64,000 bases of DNA from Stercorarius parasiticus. Its lineage: Eukaryota > Chordata > Aves > Charadriiformes > Stercorariidae. The notes under the pieces are model-generated. The model did no database searches. It saw nothing but the letters and a program-made list of their open reading frames with translations, and was not told the DNA's origin. This document shows, in pieces, positions 35,826 through 48,697 of the stretch. How positions within the stretch are numbered: the first letter of the stretch is position 1; the number at the start of each line of letters is the position of its first letter. Location of the stretch: contig VWZL01000166.1 of assembly GCA_013396915.1 (NCBI GenBank), positions 62,001-126,000 of the forward strand, in the 5' to 3' direction. Position numbers and translations under genes: made by a program.

Positions 35826-38800
35826 TCATTATATAATGTTAAATTAGACAAATGTGATCTATTGTTAGAATTGTTGGTGGCATGGCTGTGGATGAGGGCA
35901 GATAGCCATCTTTCAAACAACGGCCATGCTTTGGACCTGGGATGGGTCAGAGGCCATCCCCAACAGCTAGCTTGCACGTAGCTGGTGCACTTCAGCAGGC
36001 AAGAGACTGTATGGTGGTATGGACAACTGGGTGTTGGATGCCAGCTGGCCTCAGTGCTCCAAGAGCAGTCCTAGAAACATTTCATTTAGCCATACTAAAC
36101 ACCGCCACTGAATTCTGTTTTTCTGCTTATGAAATAGAGATGTTAAAGCTGTGTAGCTGACAGGGGAGCTCATGTTTGCGTAGCCTTTGGACATGGAAGG
36201 AGCTCTGACAGTGGTAAGACTGCCCTGGACAAACAGAAAGAATAAAGAGAAAGAACAGAAGGTTGAAGAAGTGCCCCTTGTATGTAAACCAAAGGCATTC
36301 TCGGATACATGGCATTTTCACAAGGATAGCTCAATAAAACTTCAAGCAGAAGATAAATTGAGGAAGAATGATTTACTTTATGTGAAAATGAAGGAATTCT
36401 TTGAAATTTTTGTTTTTCTTGTCAGCGTGACCTTACATCTTATAATGTTTTACATTATTCCACACATGTTGTACCATCTAGCAAGTTAAAAGACTGTAGT
36501 TCTAAAATGTCAAAAGTCAGGCTCATAATACTGTGCAATGAGCTTTATGAATACAGTGGATGAAACTTTCATCTGATATCCCCTGTCCTTTAATCCATTT
36601 AGTCCTTCTTCTTGCTTTAAAGATGACCAAAAGGGCCGGAGTATAAAAGCGGACTAATATTTTAGTTAACGTTACTGTCACATGAGATACATCTCAATAT
36701 AAATTAAGAATGAAGTTACATGAAAACACTGCTAAGATTCTAATAAACATACAAAAGTAATGACACGAGCACTTAGGTATAATGCTGTGGGTCTGGTATG
36801 AGCAGCTTAAACTTTAAATAGGAAAATGGAATGATATCAGAATGGCAGAGAGCACACAGTACTATTGCTTGCTAACATGCAATTGCAACAGAAATTTTTA
36901 AGAAGTGTCCCTATTAAAATAACTGTACTGGACAGTGAAGTAAATTTTATCTTCAGGTTACAAAACTATTTGCTGGGCAGAGGGGAAAGGGAAGGCTTTC
37001 CTCTTTGCTGCACTACAAAACCCAAACCAAATATGACACTTAAAACACACAATAATATTATTGTTTTAGCTTATTTTTGCTACAGACCAAATCTTTTGGG
37101 TTTATCTATACACTTAAGTGACACTCCTCTCCTTGCAGGAAATGAGCTGTATGGAGAGATTTATCAGCACTTTAAGGAAAGCTTTTTTCTGTACCGGGAT
37201 TTTGAGACTTCATTAACACAACAAGGAAATTTCAGCCCTTGTCTTAACAGTTGCTAATCTTCAAGATTCATACTGGCTAAGAAATAACAACAGAACTTAT
37301 GCAAGTCACTCAGCAAGGAAGCTGCGACGGCCTATACCTTGGGGCTTTATTTTATTGTGGAACAGCCAAGCTATGGCAAGGCTGTATCACCCTATAATTA
37401 TACCAAGAAATGTAAGCTTCCAGAAGTCAACCACAATTTTTAGTGTTCGATTGCCGTCCTTAATGAAATAAATACCAATTACATTACAGTTGCCAAAGTG
37501 TGAAAAAAATAGACATTTAAAATCCTAATTAAAAAGGAAAAACAGATCAACGATGCATTTAATATTTCGAGACAGGAAGTTAGTAATATCAGGTAAGGCC
37601 CTGATACTGGAAAGTCATCTGTTTCACTTTCAAAGCCCTACTATAAGAGGTAGTGCTATGAGTTTTATACTAGACAAGTATTTAATCACACATTTTCAAA
37701 ATAATATTGAAAGATACTGTCTGTGAAAATTCCATTAAATTGTTTAAAATAAAATATAAATGGTATTTTTGATAACTTTTACTTTGACAGAGGTCTGTGT
37801 TGGTCTTAATTAGCTATTTGTAATTATAAGTGCTTAAAAAATGTAATTTCTTTTCTATGAGAAATTCAGCAGAGTTCAAACAATCACAAAAAACAAATTC
37901 TAAAAAGATTTTTTGAAAGATCCATTTTGTATGTCAAGATGAATGTCCAGTTTTGGTAATGTTTAAGCATTTACTTCCAAAGTCAACATTTTTCCTTCTA
38001 CAACAGTTTTGAACGTAACTTTTTATATTTAATCCATTTTTTACATTAAAAGTATAACCAGCTAATTCTGTTAAAATACTCCTCTTCTTCATGTTATTAA
38101 AATATTTTTCACTGAAATTGCAATATTCACTCTTTCAACAAAAACATTATTATTTGAAGCCTTTCTATTGGATTTTTTTTGTTGTTTTTAAACACTCATT
38201 TGAGATTTAAGTATTCTTCCTAAAGGCAAATAAGCGAGGGTGGGTAGAAATGAAATAATTATTGCTTACTAATAGGACGTGCATCAAATATGGTTTTATA
38301 CAAGTGTAATGGCACTAAATCACTCTATATATTAACAGCTTGGAATAAAGCGGAGTGCCCATGGGCATGTGTTCCTTTATTCAGTTGTCACATCAAGTGA
38401 CAAAGGAATGTATGCGCTCATGTAATACTTCAGAAGATTCTTTTTCTTTTTTTTTTTTTTAAGCAGAATTAAGACTGGAGTCATTGAAGCAGTACAAGAT
38501 GGGAGAAAATTGAATTTTGTGCACTGGAATAATGCACGTGGTTTTCAGTGTGACAGTCACAGCTACAAAGTGAAAAGCAGGAAGCAGAAAATCTTGATTA
38601 GACTAAAAGAAAAACAAAAGAAGTGATAAGCCTTTATAATTTAGATTTTTCTGTACAAGAGATGAAAAAGTACAGAAAACAGCATCTGCTCAAGTCTCAA
38701 GAGATGGGGATATAAGTATAAGCAGCCCTGAGCTGAGCTAAACTGAACAAAAATTTTGAATAATAGAGGCAAGATTTGACCCATGGTGATTATAACCACC

Positions 38801-41800
38801 TTTTGGAGGCTACAGGATATTGTTATTGTATTCTTCCAGAGAACACAGAAAATTAATCATGTCATCCCTGTATTTTACTTCCAAAGGCAAAACCGGCCGC
38901 CATAAAGTCATTTTATACTGAAGGGAAGTCAGAGTATGCCAAATGCCTATATCGTTCCCCAATATCCTACCATGTTAAGTGCCCAATCTTAAAGGTCCTT
39001 AAAGATGGTCCAGTGGCTTTGGAAGAACCAGTAGGTTTTCTGAGTCCCTGAAATCCCAGAAACTTTGCCAAGAATGGTCAATAGATAAGTAAGGCATGAC
39101 TTATTCATGTATGTTGTCTGTTCTTGAGACTGTTAATACCCTGATTTGAGCTTGATATTCTGCCTGAAATCTTATTCTCTGTGTTAGTTCTCTGCACAAC
39201 CATTTCTCATTACCTTACAGAGCTGATTCATTACAGTGGCCTGAACCAAATGGACCTTACCTTTTTTTATATATATAATTTTATAGGTAATAAAAGAAAG
39301 TGAGTTAATTTAAAAAAAACAAACATATGTATACCCCAGATTTCCTTAAACATGCAAAAAAATAGAAGAGATGGCAATACTCAGGAAAAAATCACCTCTG
39401 GAACTGATGCTACTTGGAGAAATACATAAAACTGTATATTATCCATGTTGGAAATAACTGAGCTGGGATATACAGCGTTGAGACTAGGAACTTAAGTGCA
39501 GCATTAACAAATGTAATATGATTTTCAAATTGAGAACCAATGACTATTCTCTAATCTGCATTTCAGTACTCTACAGGAGGGGCCAGATTCTATGGCATTT
39601 TGTTCAACTGCAGGCTGTCATGAAGAGAATAAGATTTTAGGACACTGAATACTTACCAGGAGCTAGTCAGAGCTGCAGTTCAGCCAATACTAACACATGA
39701 TATCTTAATCCAAAATATAATTTTGGGACTACCATGTTGCTGAATAACTGCTCTCAAGTTGCAGGATCACAGCATTTTCACTCCTGTACGTTTACAATGC
39801 TTTAATTTACTTCTCTTCAAGGGCCAACTGAAACAAATGCATCTACCAGCTCATGTTGAAAGTGATAAAGTCCACGATCTTTTAGAAACAGATATTTTCT
39901 TGCTACCTTTGTCTTTTCCACAGAACTTATTGTTCTCTCAGATGAAAAAAAAATTATTTTGCAGCAGAGCGCTTTTGAGAGTACAACTCTTAAAGACCAA
40001 CCGTACCAATGTAGTAATTAACTCTTTGGCAAGAAGAATAAAGAGCATTCATTCCTCATCAAGCAGAAACTTTTTCATTCACTTTATTCACTACATTGTT
40101 CAGTTAAATAAGCAGAATTTTCAGTTTGTTAAAAAATACAGGAAATGGAGAAAAGACTTGCACCCAAAAGCTTGTCTGTTTTCTCAAGCCATATTAATTC
40201 ATTTGACAAAGTGTATTTAAATTAGAATTTTTTTCTTGGATTCCAAATACACATTAAACACAGCCATGATTCCACGCCCACCCACAAACAAGTACATGAT
40301 ATAAATCAAAGGATTTCCTACAACCCACAGAATTCCTCTGAAAGCTATATGTTACTTTAGAAATCAGAAAATGGATGCTTTACAAGAACACAATTACTCT
40401 CTAATTATCTTTTAACTGATAAGGATTAATTAAAACCTAAAGAAAGCACTTCTCTCCACAGTAACAACTATTTTTTACCCAAATATTTACAGTATTTGTA
40501 TGTGCCTTCATTCTGAGGAACTCGGGATGAAAATGTGAATTCCCTGGAAATGATAATTTTATTCACAGTTGGTTTGGGGGACTTCAAAATGTAACAGAAT
40601 TAGCTTTTATAGACTACTTTAGCTCTTCCATTACTAGTCGCTTGATAGTTGAAAAGGAACTCACTTTTTGCTATGAGGATCTAGTTGGAAGAGTCCCAGC
40701 TACGAGGAAGACTGGAGCCTGACTTGTTTTCCACATGAACGATCACTACTGGGACCCATTTAAATGCCCAGGATGTACTTTTAGCTTTCAGTCATGGTCT
40801 TCGCTGTCACATACCATGTTTCACTGCCTTACCTGAAGATAGATGTGTGGAAAAGGTGAGTTATTTGTATTTATGTCCAGTAATGAGAATCTCCAAGACA
40901 GTCTTCCAAAGTTTGAAATAAATACTTCAACCTTCAACTCACAGAGTTACATCATACAATTATTCTGTCTGAATAATCAGTCACATACTAAAATTCACTT
41001 CCTTTTGTCACAGAAGTAGTTCAACTGCAATAATAACGTCATGGGAACCTGATTTTGGCCTGATGTTAAGACTCACAAAGCTGTATGACTCAGATATGAG
41101 CATAGAAGAAAAATCTCCACATGGCCAGAAGAAAAACACTTTCAGACATTTTACTGTCAAGACAGGTAAGCCAAAATGTAGTTTGCATCTGTAAGCAACC
41201 ACACAGACTGCCTGCAGCTGAGCAGCAGATCGAAAACACAGCCAAACACTCGCTGATCACTATGAGTGATGTAGATACCTACAATCTGGGAATAGGATGC
41301 AGAAAATAAAAGATGAATTATATAGCTAAGTAATCCATACAGACACCCCTGAAGAATGAGCATTTTTACAATATTCTCCTGTTTCTTCATTTTCAAGTAA
41401 TATTTACTTGTGAAGTTAATGATACACTTATTCTACAGAATGTGATGTTATTTTATTCCTATAGATATAAGTAGGCTACTCTTTCTCCATTCTGTAATAT
41501 TAATCCATTGGAAAGGTTGCAACACTTGCTTTTACTTTAAAGTTATTGTATTGACCTGAGAAGAACACATGGCCTTGGACTCGCCAGGATGAGAGAGAAG
41601 CAGAAAGATCCAAATGGTCTACCCAAAAAATCCACCACATATACCCCTTTGTTACATAACAGAGATGAAAATCCTGCATAAAGGCTTTGAAGGTCATCTC
41701 CAGTGGTCTAGAGAGCTGCTTTGGTTCACAGAGATAGATGGATCCATAACTTCAAAGCAGACAAAAACATTCAAGTACCAAGTTATTGCCAAGGACAAAG

Positions 41801-42207
41801 CACTGTTCCCTGTCTTTTTGGGTGTCTTTTTTTTAGAACTTAGCCTGAGCAACTGGAAGCCCTGCAGCTCACTTAAATTAAATCATCTTCTGGTCTTAAA
41901 GGATGAGGAATTATATTTATAAGTGATCTTGTTTATCCTGACATCTCACAATAAGTGAAAATGAGGGGAAACAGCAGCAGGTGGAAAATTAATTTAGTTC
42001 CATAGAAACACTCAAAAAACTTAGGGAGGAAAAGGGAAGATACTAAATTACCAAATAGAAATTAAAATTTATAAAGCATTTAAGAATACATTTAAAGTGA
42101 GGCTAACCTAGTACAGGACATATCTTTTGATATATTGTAGTACTGCCTAAACATCATCAAAAATGTTCAGCTCCTATTGCACTGAAACGTAGTAAGGGAT
42201 CGCTCAT
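35826..42207. other. Non-coding DNA, no gene recognised
   Basis: AT-rich sequence. The longest frames (36865-37257, 130 codons; 39759-40220, 153 codons; both plus) contain no domain I know, and their amino-acid composition looks like chance translation. A poly-T run lies at 38441-38460. Confidence 0.65.
38441..38460. repeat. Poly-T run
   Basis: A run of 20 bases with one interrupting c. It could be the reverse-oriented A-tail of a retroposon, but no body adjoins it. Confidence 0.8.
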
Positions 42208-42508
42208 TACTTACTAAAGCAGCCAGCAGCTCATATTTGTTTATACAGAGATTTTTCATTGCGGACTTGCTGTAGTTGTTGAAATGTTGCTGTTTAGAAA
42301 CTGTCTAGCACAGGCTACTGTTTAGTACTCAGAAAAAAATAAACCTGTTTATGAAACACCGATTCACAGGATACCTTGGAAAGCTTTATGAATCACTATG
42401 TTTTACAGATTCTACTTTCTTACTAAACCAATGAAGCCCTTGTGCTTTCAAAAGCTATTCTGATGGAGCTTTAGATTTTCTTCCCGTGCTGCCCAAAATG
42501 GTGAAGAA
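42208..42508 (+). repeat. Unclassified diverged repeat, copy 1
   Basis: This copy aligns with 44188-44456 in the same orientation. Shared words in order are 'tgtagttgttgaaa', 'gtttagtact'/'gcttagtact', 'gattcacaggat', 'tatgttttaca', 'ctactttctta', 'atgaagccctt'/'ttgaagccctt' and 'cttcc.gtgct'. This copy carries about 28 extra bases near 42285-42312. There is no open frame, no terminal inverted repeat, and no family I can name. Confidence 0.7.
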
Positions 42509-44187
42509 TCAAGGCTGTCTGATTGCTTAGGTAAACGTCTGTTCTGAAAGTATTCAGAACATCTGGAAAATGGTGGATTTTATTTTAGGGGATTTAGAGC
42601 AGATAGAAGAGGTAAACATGAGACACCTGAAATTTAGCTGTATAAGATCCGTGACACTTGCTCTCCATTATCAAAAGGCACAGGGATAACAGAAAGAGTG
42701 GAAACTTTGTTCCAAAGCACATGCCTGTCATTCATTCCACTTTGTTTCCATCCAGTTTAAGCAACACAATGTTCTATTTTAAAGAGAAATTCTGTCACTT
42801 TAAGTATTCTGTTACCAGTTAAAGAACAGTATGAAGAATGGCTTAGATGTTAGACACTTAAAACACACCAAAGTTGATGAGTGATGAAATTACATGTCAG
42901 CCCTAAAATTAGACCAGGAAAAAATTTGTGCTCATTTAATATGACCTCTGTGATATCAGGCCAGCAATTACATCTGTATGGCTAACTGGCTTGTATATAT
43001 GTGCAGCTACACAGTAAAATTTGTTTTGAATGCTTATTCCAAAGTTATGTGAACCATGCTTGGAAAAATCTGTTCCATGTTTAGAGAAACTGGGAAAATA
43101 TCCGCGTATTTTCTGTATTTATAAAAATATTTCTATTTTACTGAAAATATTTTCAGCATTGTATCCTCTCAGTAGATATTTCTGGTTAAAATTTGTCTGC
43201 TATCTCTCCAGCTCGGTAAGGAGGAGATTTAATTATTCTATTTCCACTGGGTATCAACCGTAAATGAAGGGAAACTTTATGCCTCTCTGTTGGACAGGAT
43301 GGGGAGCAACAAGTGGTAGACAATCTGAGATGGACAATATCCAAGAAGGAAAGAGAAGATATTTCTCATTGTAATTCCTCATTGTTCCTTCTTTCTAACA
43401 ACAACAACAAAGTTTTCAAGCCCCAAGGGACAGGCTGATTCTATGTGTATGGAAAATAAAACAGAGAATAAACTGCTTTGAAATAAGACAGACATTTTCA
43501 GACTTGTTTTGAAGACAATAGATCATACTTTGACAAATAGCCTACAGAGTATAATTAGAAACCACACAAAGTTGCTGGGAAAGAGAAGGCAAATGTTTTA
43601 CAGATTTTAGATTCCTACTAAATATGTATAATTTTTTTATTCTGTGATACATTCAAGCTTATCTGCAACAGAAATCTGCAGCAGAGAAAAAGTTCATTTC
43701 TACTTTAACAGAAAGCTCTGCATATTGTTTTCTTTTACAAAATTCTATCCGAGGCTGACTAGTGATGGCAAGCTTGGTTTTTAATAAACACACGAAAATC
43801 TTGCAGAGACTTTATACTGCAGCCATTTGCATTGCACATTATCATTTTGCCTTTTGCAATTCTTAGCATTCAGTGGGAGGAAACAACAGGATTGAAATAG
43901 TTCACACAAATATTAGACAAAAGGTAACAGTAACAGTTGTATCTTTTTTGCATTGAAGCGTCTTTGGCATTTTTTTATTTCACCCAAGTAAACTGTGAAG
44001 AAATACAAAAAGGTCGCTTCCTTTATGTGTATTTCCTTATTGCTAAGATTTACCTCAGCTTTCAAGAAACATTTAAAACGTTTACAAAAAATAAAACAGA
44101 AATAACAAGAGCAACAAGCAGATGAAAGTGAACGCACACGTTAAAAAAAAAAGTTCTATAGTCAAAATCTGATGAGTCAAATTCTTT
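42509..44187. other. Non-coding DNA between the two repeat copies
   Basis: AT-rich sequence with only short open frames. I see no similarity between this spacer and the DNA upstream of copy 1, so the pair is not simply a 2-kb tandem duplication unless everything else has diverged. Confidence 0.6.
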
Positions 44188-44456
44188 TATTATGTACTGC
44201 TACTGAAGAGGACAGCAGCTGGATATTCCTTTGTATAGAGATCTCATCGTGGGCCTAATGTAGTTGTTGAAAGGCTTCTGCTTAGTACTTAGTGGAAAAA
44301 TCTGATTATGATGCGTTGATTCACAGGATGCCTTTTAGTCACTGTATGTTTTACACATCCTACTTTCTTAGCAGATCATTGAAGCCCTTATATTTTTAAA
44401 AGCTTTTCTATTTTGGCTGTAGATTGTCTTCCTGTGCTGATCAAAATGATGACGAA
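44188..44456 (+). repeat. Unclassified diverged repeat, copy 2
   Basis: Counterpart of 42208-42508, about 2 kb downstream, same strand. By eye the two copies are clearly homologous but differ by many substitutions and several indels, so the duplication or the two insertions are old. Weak similarity may continue beyond 44456, but it is not convincing. Confidence 0.7.
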
Positions 44457-44669
44457 ACTAGGGGTATTCAGAGTTTGTTGAAATGCACAAGATGCAGAAT
44501 CTAAAGCATCTACTGCAAAAGCAAAAGGAAGAGCCATACAAATTTCACCTGGAAGCTCAAATTATTTAATTTCTTATGGGCATACACAAAATTAAGGGTT
44601 GTTTGGGGATTTGGAGGTGGAGGGTGTGAGGTTGGGTTCTTTTTTTGGTTTCCTGTTTTTTGAAGAAAG

Positions 44670-44790
44670 CAAGCAAATCACTAAACTTCTTTGGGCCTTA
44701 CACAGCCAGTTCAGTTTGCCATCAAGTAATAACATGCAGTTATCTCATAGGACTGTGAGTCTAACACATAAATGAGAAACTGCTACTCAT
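44670..44790 (+). mobile_element. MIR-like SINE relic, 3' half
   Basis: 'gcaaatcactaaacttcttt', 'gggcctta', 'cagttcagtttgccatcaag', 'taataacatgcagttatctc' and 'ataggactgtgag' follow the MIR order (caagtcacttaacctct, gcctcagtttccccatctg, taataat...cctcatagggttgtgag). A small insertion (acacagccag) interrupts it. The 5' head is not recognisable. Confidence 0.6.
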
Positions 44791-47725
44791 ATTGATGTCC
44801 ACGTTTTCCTTAATTACAAACTGCTTATAAGATTCTCAGTGTTGCATAAACATGCTTCAATTGCAAATTTTTCTTTTCACTTGAAATGAGGGAATCAGGA
44901 AGCTCAAAGTGTACCTGCAAAGGACAAACGTCTGTTTCCATTTACATAGTAGTAGCAATAGATTAAAAAACAATGTGCTCTCAAGAAATCTCAAGTGCTG
45001 CCTCAAAGCGTGTGCTTCTTTTACTCATTAACTTATCACCTTAGAACCATTTAAAACAATCTAGGAATTATTCATCTGAGTCCATCAGTCCACAAAAAGC
45101 AAGCCTTCCCTTAGGGGAGAGCTGTGGTTGTGCAGGGCTGATATTTACCCAATGTGATCCTCTTTTGGATGGGATGGATCTTGCCAAATGCTTGCGAGTG
45201 TACATCAAAATTCAGCAACCTGTTCATTCCCTGAGATGCTGCTTGGAGAAGGTCTGATTTCTGGAGGGTAGTCAAAAAGAAGCAGGAAAAATAGGGATGT
45301 GTTCCTTAGGCAGTTGAACTACTTCCACTATTCATCTTCATTCCACCCAAACATATGGCAATAGGAAGGTCAGCCTTTGAGTATATGCACAAAAAAAGCG
45401 GTTGGAAAGTGTACCAGAATAGAGTAAGCCTGAAAATACGCTGTAAACTGAAAGAAAGGTCCCGTGACTCCCTTTCACATTAAGTACAGCTCCTGACATG
45501 TATTTTTATGCTACAGAATCAAGGAGCTTCTGTTCAGTAGCAATAATGCTAAAGATGGGAGGTGGGTAAAGAAAAGATGGGAGAAACATTCTTCTGTCTC
45601 ACTCCATGTGTTTTGAGATTCTACTTAAGGAGCTCACTGGAAAACCTGATCCCACATCGTCTGTTTGCTACCTTTTATGATCCTTGTGGTGTCCAACCAC
45701 TTCTGAACCTTCACGTTTTTTTCAGGTATCTCTTAGGGGTCATTGATCTGTAACCTCCCTTTATACACCGTTCTCATATTATATTTTCTGACTTCAGGAA
45801 AATGGGACAAGATAAATTTGTTTCCTCAATCCACAGAATCTGTTTTCAGGAATAAGCCAGTGGTAAACAAATCCTTACTCAGTGGCAACAGCAGGATGTT
45901 TGCAGTTGCTACTGAGGGCTTAATGCTCTTTTTTTTTTTTTTTCAATTTAAGCTTGGAATGATGATTAGGCAAAATGCAATGCAATGATTAGTAAAATGC
46001 AAACCTTTTTTTTTAACTGGTTTTATACTTATAAAAAGCGTGTTCCAATCCTAATTTCCTAAACTTCTATGATTAAATATCAAAAATCTTTAATATTATG
46101 TAGGACCATCAATGAAACAAATTAAAAGTGTGTTTCTCTAGCATTATCTTATGAGTTTCAAGTCCCAAAGTTATCTTATCCTGGTTTTGTGCATCTTTAT
46201 CACTGTGATTGCAAAACCAAGTGTTCTAGGCTAGTATATATTTTGTGACCTAGTGGGAATAACTATAAAATGTAGTTACAAAGACTGTCCCCACTTTAAT
46301 CTTATATATCCTTAAAATATGTAAACCAGTATAATTTCGATTTGTCGAGGCTTTCATGACAGACTTTTCCCAGTATTAGCTACAAGTAATGTATAACAGA
46401 CAATACTGTTAAAATCTTACAAGGGGTCAGAATCTGCCAGTTTTACTCATGCTGAATAAAATCAAACTTTCATAAATAGTCCTATTGATGTCAAGGGGCT
46501 ACCTGAAGAATGAAGTCTTAGGGTAAGAAAAGAAAACTAAAAGCAATCAACCGACAAACAAAAAACTCTGCAGCCTATACACTAGTCTGGGACTTTGCTG
46601 GAATAAACCGATGTAACTCCATTAACAGGTAAGTGACTTACTCTGACTTCTACAACCAGCTGAATGTGTTTTATATAATTTTGATTCCTGCCTTTACATA
46701 TTTTCTTTTTTAACCTGCTCGCTCTTCCTTTCTATTAATTCCAGTTCTTCGCTTTTATCTTATTCCTCCTAACTTTATATTAATTTTATCTTTCATGCTC
46801 CCCACCTTTAAGGTTCCTCAAGACCATTAAAGCTCATTTATAAAGTTTGTCTTAGTAGTACTTTATCACCAGAATAGAAGAAGGAATGATTTTGTCAGAG
46901 TTGCTGAGAATTAGTCCTTCATCCATACTTGCAAGCAGATGCATATAAATAATCATCTTGTAAATACCACCGCTTGCCCCTTCCAGTTGAAGACGTGGAA
47001 TACAAGGCAAAATCTCCTTGTATCACAACACTCTTGATAGAATAAAGTGCAAAATAAAGCTATTGTATCAGTTCCATCTGCCCCATCCTTTCTAGTGAAG
47101 GTAGATATTACCGAGGAGGCTTCAAAACACAGACTAATTTTTTTCAAAGACTAGGTAAAAGATTCTGGGCAGAGATGACTGCTTTTCCATTCTTAGACCT
47201 GCTTTTGCTCTCTTACCACTTTTATACTTCATTGATTTCAACACATTTATTCTCTGCTTACAGTGATGTGAGAGAAGATTCATTATCTTTAGCAGCTTCT
47301 TCAAACACGCAGAACTAGATTAAATCTGGTACTACAACACATGTTTGGGGGAGGAAGCTAACAACTGAGGAGACTCTTTCTGAGTTCATACAGTTCTGTA
47401 CAGTGAAAAAAGGCAAAGGAAAAGCAAAGGTAAGGCAAAGATGTGGTCTCTGCTAAATTTAGAAGGCAATGGTGAAATTTATTCTAAAGGAGTAATTCCA
47501 AGGAGGTTTGAGTATTAGTCCGACTTCCATTTCTTACTCTCAAACAGATCTGCTTAGTTGTTCCGAGACCAAAAGAAATGACTGTCCCTCCACGTAGGGA
47601 AGAGTCCAAGTCTCCTATCGTTATTCTTAAAGACTTATCTGCGATCCACCTAAAGTAAATGATACGATTTATAGAAATACTTCCATGCAGCATCATTGTT
47701 TAATGAAAAATATAGATGCATACAA
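44791..47725. other. Non-coding DNA, no gene recognised
   Basis: AT-rich sequence, with a 15-base poly-T at 45929-45943. Open frames are short and unlike known proteins. Confidence 0.65.
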
Positions 47726-48697
47726 TTATAGAATGGTTTGGGTTGGAAGGGACCTTTCAAGATACCTAGTTCCAACCTTTCTTTCATGGGCAGGGAACCT
47801 TTCACTAGACCAGGTTGCTCAAAGTCCCATCCAACCTGTCCTTGAACACTTCCAATGATGGGGTATCTACAGCTTCTCTGGGCAACCTGTTCCAGTGTCT
47901 CACCACCTTCATCATAAAAAAATTTCTTCCTATATCCATTCTATTCTCCTCTTCCAGTTGAAAACAGTTGTCCCTTGTCCTGTCACTATAGGCCCTGGTA
48001 AAAAGTCTCTCTTCATCTTTCTTATAAGCTCCCGTTAAGTACTGAAAGTCTGCTATAACGTTCCCCAGAGCCTTCTCTTCTCCCACCTAAAAAACCCCAA
48101 CTCTCTCAGCCTGTTTTCACAGGAGAGGTGCTCCAGCCCTCTGATCATCTCCGTGGTCCTCCTCTGGACTCACTCCAACAGGTCCATGTCCTTCTTCTGT
48201 TGGGGGACCCAGAGCTGAACACAGTATTTCAGGTGGGGTCTCACAAGAGCGGAATAGAGGGGTAGAATCACCAACCTGGACCTGCTACCCATGCTTCTTT
48301 TGATGCAGCCCAGAATACAATTGGCTTTCTGGGCTTCAAGCACGTTGTTGCCAGCTCATATCCAATATTTCATTCACCAGTACCCCCAAATCCTTCTCTG
48401 GAGGGCTGCTTTCAATCAATTCATCAGCCAGTCTGTATTGATACCGGGGATTGCACTTGGCCTTGTGAGTGCAGGACCTTGCACTTGTCCTTGCTGAATT
48501 TCATGAGGTTTACATAGGTTCACTCCCCAAGCCTGTCAAGATCCCTCTGGATGGCATTGCTTCCCTCAAACATTTCAACTGCACCACTCAGATTGGTGTC
48601 ATCCACAGACTTGCTGAGGGTGCACGTAATCCCACTGTCTGTTTCGTTGATGTAGATATCAAATAGTATTGGTCCCAGTACAGATCCTTGAGGAAAC
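47726..48697 (-). mobile_element. CR1 LINE, 5'-truncated, minus strand
   Basis: Read on the minus strand, the copy starts at about 48697 inside the [11 protein letters not shown] motif of the RT. It passes a SVDDT box (48593-48610, motif C with both aspartates kept) and follows ORF2 to its end. It then closes at 47726 with the CR1 3' terminus (plus strand ttatagaatggtttgggttg, then gaagggacct). 5' truncation is the rule for CR1. The similarity to classic chicken CR1 consensus as I remember it is high throughout, so it is much younger than the copies at 5890 and 20138. Confidence 0.9.
47805..48695 (-). pseudogene. CR1 ORF2 C-terminal remnant (reverse transcriptase)
   Basis: Minus-strand coding remnant from the PQGSVLGP motif to the ORF2 stop. 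The last 93 codons (48086-47805) are intact in one frame, including '[20 protein letters not shown]' and the terminal LDGTLSNLV. Upstream of 48086 the frame is broken by stops and shifts. Endonuclease and N-terminal RT are missing, so it cannot encode an active enzyme. Confidence 0.85.

Noticed and set aside
36865..37257. 130-codon plus-strand frame with a splice-acceptor-like 'ctccttgcag' before 'gaaatgagctg' (near 37130-37150)
   Set aside because: The peptide after the putative acceptor resembles nothing known, there is no matching donor or upstream exon, and the frame ends soon after. Kept out as coincidence.
39759..40220. 153-codon plus-strand open frame
   Set aside because: No family resemblance, rich in residues from AT-rich codons, and without promoter or splice context. 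Probably chance.
43780..43900. Segments that look like conserved non-coding elements (also about 15590-15720 and 37320-37480)
   Set aside because: The impression rests only on octamer-like and homeobox-site-like words (for example atttgcat). Conservation cannot be judged from one sequence.
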